From JBDTMC01 sp039934475 (GTDB lineage Bacteria > Acidobacteriota > Terriglobia > Bryobacterales > Bryobacteraceae): a stretch of 11,979 nucleotides of DNA. This document shows, one piece after another, positions 6,756-11,979 of this stretch. A model generated the notes under the pieces. It ran no database searches, had not been told where the DNA came from, and saw only the letters and a program-made list of their open reading frames with translations. Location: NCBI GenBank assembly GCA_039934475.1, contig JBDTMC010000233.1, positions 1 to 11,979 of the forward strand, given 5' to 3'. A program made the translations under genes and the position numbers. Numbering within the stretch: position 1 is the stretch's first letter; every line of letters starts with the position of its first letter.

Positions 6756-6758
6756 TCC
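6743..6758 (+). promoter_or_regulatory. Small hairpin just before the start of the unknown secreted protein
   Basis: GGAGT at 6743-6747 pairs with ACTCC at 6754-6758 around AGCATC, ending two bases before ATG 6761. The GGAG in its left arm is the only Shine-Dalgarno-like sequence near this start, though 14 bases away is too far for a normal ribosome site. Folding would hide that GGAG and bring the stem against the start codon. A role in translation control is inference. Confidence 0.35.
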
Positions 6759-6760
6759 AT

Positions 6761-7726
6761 ATGTCAACCTGCGCTTTGCCTATCACAGTCCTTCTGATCT
6801 TCACGTGCGGAACCACCGCCTTGTCGGCGGAGACTCTCGATGACGTTCTTCGGGCGTCGAAGGTGCCAGTCCAGCAGTTCTCAACCTCGGACTTAACGGG
6901 TAAGATCACGAGCTATGCAGTCTCGAAGGACGGCCCATTCCTACTCGCTTACTTCGTGGATAACGGTTCCGGAGTCCTCCAGCCCCCACTACGCATCATC
7001 CGTTATGACCGTGCCACCGACAGCCTCCGGCGTACCGATCTCCGAAACATAAGTGCTCTCTTTCAAAGTGAGCTCCTAATGAATTGCCTTGAATCGGTTG
7101 TCGATATTCGAGAGTATCGCGACACAATCTACATCGGCACACACTCCAATCCCTCGGCAGGGTGCGTCATCGTACTCTCCTTAGGACTGGAGTTCAAAGC
7201 AGCCCTCTCCGGGCGGCTGGTTGGGTTTATCGGGGCGGACTACGCAATCTTGCGTCGCAGCGAAATCCATTTTATGTCTGTCCACCCACTGCACCTCGCC
7301 GTGTTTGATGTACGGCAAAACCAGGCAACGGAGATATATCCGTACACCGGAGATCTTCAGCGGCGCCAATTCTCGCGCTTGATTGAGCCGCTGATCTCTA
7401 AGAAGTGGTGCCTTGAGATCGCCGCACAATGCGATTCTGGGAATTTTGACACGGACCTACTAGGCAAAGTGACCGTAAATGAGACGGCTTACCTCTTCGC
7501 CTTCCAAGCTCAATTCAACGTCTCCGGTTTTGGCCCGGCAGTAGAAAAGCAAATCCCTACTCGGACCGTCACCTATATCTTTCGAGAACGAAATGGCCGA
7601 TGGGAGCACCGGCAATTCGATGCGCAACAACTTCAGCGATTGATCGGCAAGACAAGTCTTGAGGAGTTAGTCACCAAGAGTCCTGGTCTTGCCTTTCCTC
7701 GCGAAAACGCCACCCGGAAGCCTTAA
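6761..7726 (+). CDS. Secreted protein of unknown function
   Basis: I do not recognise this 321-residue protein. It has a clear signal peptide (MSTCALPITVLLIFTCGTTALSA, probable cut before Glu24) and no later membrane segment, so it is likely periplasmic or secreted. The mature part alternates short beta-like stretches with turns, for example IIRYDRATDSLRRTDL, DTIYIGTHSNPSAGCVIVLS, HPLHLAVFDVRQNQATEIYP and RTVTYIFRERNGRWEHRQFD. This could be a degenerate beta-propeller or other all-beta fold, a weak impression only. Cysteines at 110, 135, 217 and 224 could form disulfides. ATG 6761 is the only start between the rhaM stop and the signal peptide. Codon use looks less GC-biased than in its neighbours, which may mean recent arrival or relaxed selection. 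Its TAA stop overlaps the stop of the convergent araD gene in a shared TTAA. Confidence 0.72.
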   Translation: MSTCALPITVLLIFTCGTTALSAETLDDVLRASKVPVQQFSTSDLTGKITSYAVSKDGPFLLAYFVDNGSGVLQPPLRIIRYDRATDSLRRTDLRNISALFQSELLMNCLESVVDIREYRDTIYIGTHSNPSAGCVIVLSLGLEFKAALSGRLVGFIGADYAILRRSEIHFMSVHPLHLAVFDVRQNQATEIYPYTGDLQRRQFSRLIEPLISKKWCLEIAAQCDSGNFDTDLLGKVTVNETAYLFAFQAQFNVSGFGPAVEKQIPTRTVTYIFRERNGRWEHRQFDAQQLQRLIGKTSLEELVTKSPGLAFPRENATRKP

Positions 7727-8421
7727 ACCTTACTCTGCCCGTAATAAGCTTTAGCGCCATGCTTCCGCAGAAAATGCTTATCGTGCAACTCCTGCGGAAG
7801 CGATGCCACCCCAGGATTCAGCATCACCGTCTGCCAAGCCATATAAGCGACTTCTTCCAAAACCACCGCCACCTTCGCCGCCTCACTCACACTCTTCGCC
7901 CAACAGAACGGAGCATGCCCCGCCACCAGCACCGCCGGCACCGACATCGCATCCGTACCCGCAAAACACCGCACAATCGCGTGGCCGGTGTTCTCCTCAT
8001 ACTCCCCTTCAATTTCCTCGGCGGAGAGCACATCAGTTACCGGGACCGGCCCATGAAAATAATCCGCATGCGTCGTGCCGAGGCAGGGAATTGGCTTACA
8101 AGCCTGCGCCCACACCGTAGCGTGTTTAGAATGCGTATGAATCACGCCGCCGATCTTCGGGAAGGCCCGGTAGAGCGCAAGGTGCGTATCCAGGTCGGAG
8201 GAGGGTCGCAGCGAACCCTCCACGATATTGCCATCCAGATCCGTCACCACCAGGTCCGCCGGCGTCATCGAATCGTAGGGCACGCCGCTCGGCTTAATCA
8301 CCACCAGTCGCGACTCCGGATCGATACCGCTGCCATTTCCCCACGTGTACAACACCAACCCGCGGCGCACAATTTCCAGGTTGGCTTCCAAAACCTCAGC
8401 GCGCAGTTTTTCCAGCATCAT
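7723..8421 (-). CDS. araD: L-ribulose-5-phosphate 4-epimerase (class II aldolase family)
   Basis: A 232-residue protein, nearly the same length as E. coli AraD (231) and matching it closely by eye: MLEKLRAEVLEANL at the start, VIKPSGVPYDSMT, RPSSDLDTH, GGVIHTHSKHATVWAQA, GTTHADYF, VLEEVAYMA and LRKHGAKAYYGQ at the end. Metal-site histidines (95, 97, 169), Asp120 and Tyr227 of the AraD active site are present. The enzyme converts L-ribulose 5-phosphate to D-xylulose 5-phosphate, feeding the pentose phosphate pathway. The match is to AraD rather than the fuculose-phosphate aldolase FucA. Two ATG codons stand in tandem; the second (8418) equals the E. coli start. The Shine-Dalgarno AGG at 8428-8430 overlaps the isomerase stop codon, seven bases upstream in the same operon, so translation is probably coupled. 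Its own stop is shared in TTAA with the convergent gene. Confidence 0.93.
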   Translation of the reverse strand: MMLEKLRAEVLEANLEIVRRGLVLYTWGNGSGIDPESRLVVIKPSGVPYDSMTPADLVVTDLDGNIVEGSLRPSSDLDTHLALYRAFPKIGGVIHTHSKHATVWAQACKPIPCLGTTHADYFHGPVPVTDVLSAEEIEGEYEENTGHAIVRCFAGTDAMSVPAVLVAGHAPFCWAKSVSEAAKVAVVLEEVAYMAWQTVMLNPGVASLPQELHDKHFLRKHGAKAYYGQSKV

Positions 8422-8428
8422 AGAAGAC

Positions 8429-9835
8429 CTACTGATGCCACGAGACGTCCCAGCCCAGGTACTTTGTCGCCGCTTCATGCACCATGCCCGCGGTGGTCGA
8501 GAAGTTCGCCGCTACGTGGTGCTCAAACCCGTTCTCGCAAATAAACCGCAGCAGTTGTTGCAGCCGCGGAATCTCCACCACGCCCGCCCCGCCGAACGTC
8601 AATAGCGGATCGTCGGTGAACCTTCCCTCGCCCACATACCCGCGGATCTTTCCCGTCAAGTCATCGGTGGAGAACCGCGCGTACGACATAGCGCCGCTCT
8701 TCACCAACCCGGAACAAGTGCCAAACGTATTGTCCTTACCCACTGTGCCGGCGATGATCTCCTGGAAGTCCATCTTCACTTCGCGGAAGAAATGCTTTGG
8801 CAGGTTACTGCAATGGAAACAAACGGCCTTATTCGGATCGTCTCCGTAATTGTTATTCCAGTCCAGCAACGCGCTCGGCGTGCCGCTCGCCAGTTGCAGC
8901 GCATGCATGCCGATGACGCCCGCAATGTCCACTTCGCAGGCGCTCGAAGCCAGCGAGTTACTCATCATGCTCATCACCGTGCAAGGCACAATTCCGAGAA
9001 ACTCTTCCATCGATGTCCAGCACTGAATTGCACTGATTGTAAGTTCGTTGTCGGCCATCCAACGGTCGATCACCAAGCCCAGTTTCGCCATCTTAGTCAG
9101 TGCCAGGGCCGGAACTCCACTCGTTTCTATATAGCCGGTGATGCTCTTCAATTGCTTCACAACGTCAGCGTCGGTATCGGAGAGGCGATCGATTCTACCC
9201 ATCACTTCCGACAGATCAAGAGGCTCGATGCTGATGCCCGCGTGTTCCAGGATCTTCTCGCTGTAGCGCACCGTGTTGAACGCGGCCGGCCGCGCGCCGA
9301 TGGCGCCAATCCGCAACCGCCTCAAACCCTTCGTCACGCGGCACACACCTGCAAACCAAGCCAGATCCGCCGCAAACTCCGCCGAGTTCGGAGCCTCTGT
9401 GTGCAACGTCGTGATCGAGTACGGAATGCCATACTGCTTCATGTTGTTGCAGATGGACATCTTACCGCAGAAGCTGTCGCGGCGGTCCGTAATCAGCATC
9501 TTGCCCGGCGCATCGGGAGTTGCCTGCACCAGCACCGGCACATTCAGCCCCGCCAGGCGCAGGCACTCCGCCATGCTCTTCTCTTCGCCAAAGTTCGGCA
9601 GCGTAATGATGAGGCCGTCAATCTCGTAGCGGTGCGCCCGAAACAGCGCCGCCGTCTTCTTCGCGTCCTCGCGCGATTCCACCGCGCCATACTTCGTCTC
9701 TTGAGGCGTGGGCGCTATTACTTTGTGTCCGGCTGCCTGTAAGACGGCGACCATATCTTCCCGCCCGCTCTTGGCCAGGTGATCGGGAAAGAACCCGCGA
9801 TTGCCAACAATCAGTCCGAATGTCATCTGTTGCAT
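8429..9835 (-). CDS. L-fucose/L-arabinose isomerase-like aldose-ketose isomerase (COG2407 type)
   Basis: A 468-residue protein from ATG 9835. It begins with a Rossmann-like MQQMTFGLIVGNRGFFPDHL. It then shows the metal-site Glu and Asp of the FucI/AraA fold (Glu264 in ADNELTISAIQCWTSMEEF; Glu301 and Asp303 in ACEVDIAGVIG) followed by LLDWNNNYGDD and the His341 loop VCFHCSNLP. A C-terminal FEHHVAAN carries the probable catalytic His. These enzymes interconvert an aldose and ketose with Mn2+. Known members take L-fucose, D-arabinose or L-arabinose; relatives serve other sugars, including sulfoquinovose. With araD directly downstream (7-bp gap) and a sugar symporter upstream (25-bp gap), L-arabinose or a related pentose is the simplest guess. 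GGAGA at 9841-9845 fixes the ATG start over the upstream TTG at 9847. Confidence 0.85.
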   Translation of the reverse strand: MQQMTFGLIVGNRGFFPDHLAKSGREDMVAVLQAAGHKVIAPTPQETKYGAVESREDAKKTAALFRAHRYEIDGLIITLPNFGEEKSMAECLRLAGLNVPVLVQATPDAPGKMLITDRRDSFCGKMSICNNMKQYGIPYSITTLHTEAPNSAEFAADLAWFAGVCRVTKGLRRLRIGAIGARPAAFNTVRYSEKILEHAGISIEPLDLSEVMGRIDRLSDTDADVVKQLKSITGYIETSGVPALALTKMAKLGLVIDRWMADNELTISAIQCWTSMEEFLGIVPCTVMSMMSNSLASSACEVDIAGVIGMHALQLASGTPSALLDWNNNYGDDPNKAVCFHCSNLPKHFFREVKMDFQEIIAGTVGKDNTFGTCSGLVKSGAMSYARFSTDDLTGKIRGYVGEGRFTDDPLLTFGGAGVVEIPRLQQLLRFICENGFEHHVAANFSTTAGMVHEAATKYLGWDVSWHQ

Positions 9836-9840
9836 GAAAA

Positions 9841-9845
9841 TCTCC
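9841..9845 (-). promoter_or_regulatory. Shine-Dalgarno GGAGA of the isomerase gene
   Basis: GGAGA followed by five bases and ATG 9835 gives ideal spacing. It decides the start against an in-frame TTG at 9847, which would place the ribosome site inside the coding region. Confidence 0.75.
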
Positions 9846-9847
9846 AA

Positions 9848-9859
9848 GGTCCGCGGACC
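9848..9859. repeat. 12-bp perfect palindrome between symporter and isomerase genes
   Basis: GGTCCGCGGACC reads the same on both strands and fills half of the 25-bp gap, next to the symporter stop and three bases from the isomerase ribosome site. As RNA it makes only a 4-bp stem with a CGCG loop. It could be a protein site or a small element that sets relative translation. It could also be chance in GC-rich sequence. Confidence 0.4.
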
Positions 9860-9860
9860 G

Positions 9861-11564
9861 TTACCAGAAAATTACGTTAAGTGCCACAAAGACTACCGCC
9901 ACCACCCCGGCCCAAAATAGAGGCCGCTCGTAGAACGGTAGATCCTGCTCCGACGGGATATCCGTCAGGCCCATTACCAGCCCTTCCAATTCCTTGTCCG
10001 TCTTCGGCTTAGTCACCATGCTAACCGCCACAGTAACAAGGACGCAGATAATCCACGACCACAGTGCGCGGTACATATTCTCTGCCATATCCTTGGCATT
10101 CGGCGAAAGGGCGATGATACGCAGCGCGCTCGGGTCGGCCTTCACCCAGGCCCACATCCCGATTGAGGAGACAGTGCCCGCCAGCAAACCCCAGAAGCCA
10201 CCCGCCGGAGTCGCCCTCTTCCATAACATGCCCAGGATCACCGTGCCGAATAGCGGTGCAATAAAGAAGCTGAACAGCGCTTGCACATAGTCCATGATGC
10301 TCAGGAACTGCATCACCAGATACGCCGTGCCAATGCTTACCAGCACGCCGACAATCGTGCACCACCGGCCCATCGCCACATAGTGCGAATCGGCTGCATC
10401 CTTGCGAATAAACGCGCGGTAAATGTCGTACGTCCACACCGTGGTGAACGCGCTGACGTTGCCCGCCATGCCCGACATGAAGCCGGCGATCAGCGCCGTA
10501 ATCCCCAGCCCCAGCAGGCCCGGCCCACAGTAGCGAGCCAGCATCAGCGGCAGCACTTCGTTGTAACTGTGGCCGCCCACGCCCACCTGGCTCTCACCCA
10601 CTAGCTTCACCGGCAGCACCGCCAAAGCCAGCAGGCCCGGCAGAATCACGATGAACGGCACCATCATCTTGAACGCCGCACCGATGATCGGAGCCATCTT
10701 CGCCGCCCGCAAATCCTTCGCCGACAGTACACGCTGCACCACCAGGAAGTCCGTCGTCCAGTAGCCAAACGAAATCACAAATCCCAGGCCCATCACGATG
10801 CCTGTCCAGTGGATACCCATGGGGTTGCCTTCAAACGTCCCCAGCGTGCTCCATAGATGGGTGAAGTTCACCTGAACCTTCGACTGCAAACCAGCCCAGC
10901 TTCCTGCTTCGATCAGTCCAAGGATGGGTATCAGCATCGCGCCTAGCCAAATAAGTACGAACTGCACCACCTCATTGAAAATTGCCGAGCGCAATCCGCC
11001 CAGGGCGACATAGACGGCGACGGTCAGGGACGACACCCAAATGCTGAAGTTGATGTCCCAACCCAGGACAACCTTCATCACCAGCGCCATCGAATACATA
11101 TTGATGCCGCTCATCAGGACGGTCATAAAAGCGAAGGACACAGCAGACAACGCGCGGCTAGGCTCACCAAAGCGAAGTTGCAGGTAGCCCGGCACCGAAT
11201 GCGTCTTGGAGATGTAGTAGAACGGCATCATGACGATGCCCAGGAACAGCATCGCCGGAATTGCCCCAATCCAATACCAGTGCGTCGCCAGAATGCCGTA
11301 TTGATAGGCGGCCGCCGCCCAGCCCATCAACTCCAGGGAGCCAAGGTTCGCCGAAAGAAAACTCAATCCGGCAATCCACGCCGTCATCTCGCGCCCCGCC
11401 AGGAAGAAGTCCTCGCCGGTCTCCGACTGGCCTTTCAAGTAGAAGCCGATCGCCAGCACAACGGCGAAGTAGACAGCGATAATCGCGATATCGATCGCGT
11501 TAAGCGAAACAAGCCGGGACGTCGTGGTCTCCAGCAACAACGCAAACGGGGTTGCAAAGGTCAT
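9861..11564 (-). CDS. Sodium/sugar symporter (SSS family, SLC5-like)
   Basis: A 567-residue integral membrane protein with about 14 hydrophobic segments and the sodium:solute symporter signatures: FFLAGREMTAWIAGLSFLSANL after the first helix, GGLRSAIFNEVVQ near 190-203, and FMSGMAGNVSAFTTVWTYDIYR at about 362-383, the region that carries sodium-site residues in vSGLT. A final helix ends at the C terminus (WAGVVAVVFVALNVIFW). It brings a solute into the cell with Na+. Position as first gene of the isomerase-araD operon points to a sugar, probably the isomerase substrate. ATG at 11562-11564 is preferred over TTG at 11568-11570; AGGAAA lies eight bases before the ATG. The exact sugar cannot be read from sequence. 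Confidence 0.93.
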   Translation of the reverse strand: MTFATPFALLLETTTSRLVSLNAIDIAIIAVYFAVVLAIGFYLKGQSETGEDFFLAGREMTAWIAGLSFLSANLGSLELMGWAAAAYQYGILATHWYWIGAIPAMLFLGIVMMPFYYISKTHSVPGYLQLRFGEPSRALSAVSFAFMTVLMSGINMYSMALVMKVVLGWDINFSIWVSSLTVAVYVALGGLRSAIFNEVVQFVLIWLGAMLIPILGLIEAGSWAGLQSKVQVNFTHLWSTLGTFEGNPMGIHWTGIVMGLGFVISFGYWTTDFLVVQRVLSAKDLRAAKMAPIIGAAFKMMVPFIVILPGLLALAVLPVKLVGESQVGVGGHSYNEVLPLMLARYCGPGLLGLGITALIAGFMSGMAGNVSAFTTVWTYDIYRAFIRKDAADSHYVAMGRWCTIVGVLVSIGTAYLVMQFLSIMDYVQALFSFFIAPLFGTVILGMLWKRATPAGGFWGLLAGTVSSIGMWAWVKADPSALRIIALSPNAKDMAENMYRALWSWIICVLVTVAVSMVTKPKTDKELEGLVMGLTDIPSEQDLPFYERPLFWAGVVAVVFVALNVIFW

Positions 11565-11605
11565 GAACAAGATTTCCTGTCTGTGGACGCCGCCTGACTG
11601 TAATC

Positions 11606-11615
11606 GCTTGCAAGC
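11606..11615. promoter_or_regulatory. Candidate operator: 10-bp palindrome over the operon start site
   Basis: GCTTGCAAGC is a perfect palindrome. From the promoter beside it, transcription should begin near 11612, so the palindrome covers about -3 to +7, a usual place for a repressor. A matching half-site GCTTG recurs at 11646-11650, touching the -35. No regulator gene is in the window, so the binding protein is unknown. Confidence 0.45.
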
Positions 11616-11618
11616 TGC

Positions 11619-11648
11619 ATCTTACGGTTTACCGCCGAATCATGTCAA
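11619..11648 (-). promoter_or_regulatory. Sigma70-type promoter of the symporter-isomerase-araD operon
   Basis: On the minus strand a perfect TTGACA (11643-11648) is followed, after 18 bp, by TAAGAT (11619-11624), a four-of-six match to TATAAT. Predicted start is near 11612, giving a leader of about 48 bases to ATG 11564. This is the best-formed promoter in the window and stands in the only sizeable gap before the operon. Confidence 0.6.
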
Positions 11649-11725
11649 GCACATCCGTTGCAGTGTAGTTCGCCACCCCCACGCCGCGCAACACTACGCG
11701 CTCAACGTGACGCTGACGGGCCATG

Positions 11726-11941
11726 CTACTCGCTGCTTGACGGTTCAGGGCTGTCTTTCGAGGCGGACAACAAACTCTTCACAATGGAGCCCAATTTCAT
11801 GAATTCCGTGAAAACGGAGGGCTTGCGAAAGTATCCGCTGATCCCAAGGGCGTTCACTGACTGGCGGTCGCGCACGGAATCGGAAGAGGTCACCACCAGA
11901 ACAGGTGTGTCTCTGCAGACGGCACTAGTGTAGTGCTTCAT
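11726..11941 (-). CDS. Half response-regulator receiver domain (C-terminal part, Rcp/CheY-like)
   Basis: A 71-residue reading frame holding only the second half of a receiver domain: strand 4 (TPVLVVTSSDS with the Thr18/Ser19 switch position), helix 4, strand 5 (GISGYFRKP with Tyr37, Lys40 and Pro41) and helix 5 (FTEFMKLGSIVKSLL), then a Ser-rich tail. This looks like the end of a single-domain Rcp1/CheY-type regulator. The first half, with the acidic pocket and phosphoacceptor Asp, is missing. An in-frame TAA at 11954-11956 blocks any upstream extension. AAAGG at 11951-11955 lies nine bases before ATG 11941, so the short frame could be translated. It is either a gene remnant, a frameshifted gene whose first half lies mostly past the right edge, or a genuine mini-protein. 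I favour a remnant or frameshift. Confidence 0.6.
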   Translation of the reverse strand: MKHYTSAVCRDTPVLVVTSSDSVRDRQSVNALGISGYFRKPSVFTEFMKLGSIVKSLLSASKDSPEPSSSE

Positions 11942-11979
11942 AAGTTGTAACCTTTATCTGGTTTCCCTGCGTCTCTATA

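Noticed and set aside
6464..6760. Longer N terminus of the unknown secreted protein, overlapping rhaM
   Set aside because: The extension is a second frame of rhaM and precedes a normal signal peptide at 6761.
7723..8421. L-fuculose-phosphate aldolase (FucA) in place of AraD
   Set aside because: Length and block-by-block resemblance, including the AKAYYGQ ending and GTTHADYF, are those of AraD.
8792..9742. Open frame of 316 codons on the plus strand, antisense to the isomerase
   Set aside because: Its composition (very rich in Arg, His and Gln) and lack of motifs are those of a shadow; the minus-strand isomerase is convincing.
1..11979. CRISPR arrays, tRNA or rRNA genes, transposases, prophage genes
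   Set aside because: None seen on either strand; no regular repeat-spacer series and no mobile-element protein motifs.

Overview
The window looks like a piece of chromosome from a GC-rich soil or sediment bacterium. The gene content suggests Acidobacteriota of the Solibacter/Bryobacter type: a secreted prolyl oligopeptidase, a VOC-SpoIIE fusion, an Rcp-like receiver, a YdjC-like deacetylase with a signal peptide, and a COG2407 isomerase beside an SSS symporter. This taxonomic call is inference from gene style; no rRNA or marker gene is present. I see no phage genes, transposase, CRISPR array, tRNA or rRNA.

Left half (1-5007): six small-molecule or peptide enzymes on alternating strands. They are a peroxiredoxin cut by the window edge (-), an isochorismatase-like hydrolase (+), a nitrilase-superfamily carbon-nitrogen hydrolase (-), an antibiotic-biosynthesis-monooxygenase (ABM) domain protein (+), a secreted YdjC/ChbG-like carbohydrate deacetylase (-) and a secreted S9A prolyl oligopeptidase (+). 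The junctions are very tight. Two start codons share one CATG, one convergent pair abuts with no gap, and another overlaps by 11 bp.

Middle (5008-7726, all +): a VOC-domain/PP2C (SpoIIE/RsbU) fusion phosphatase preceded by a perfect TATAAT that suggests a leaderless mRNA, then an L-rhamnose mutarotase (rhaM). Next come two small hairpins flanked by a 9-bp direct repeat, and a secreted protein of unknown function.

Right part (7723-11564, all -): a clear sugar-catabolic operon, transcribed as Na+/sugar symporter, then FucI/AraA-like isomerase (COG2407), then L-ribulose-5-phosphate 4-epimerase (araD). It has a good sigma70-type promoter (TTGACA-18-TAAGAT) with a perfect 10-bp palindrome over the predicted transcription start. 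No pentulose kinase is present. The nearby rhaM on the other strand may serve the same sugar route by supplying the right anomer. At the far right is the C-terminal half of a response-regulator receiver domain, in an ORF that lacks the phosphoacceptor half.

Most of the window is ordinary metabolism. The parts worth a second look are the VOC-phosphatase fusion and its leaderless-looking promoter, the shared CATG starts, the kinase-less sugar cassette and its operator-like palindrome, the repeat-flanked hairpins, and the half receiver.
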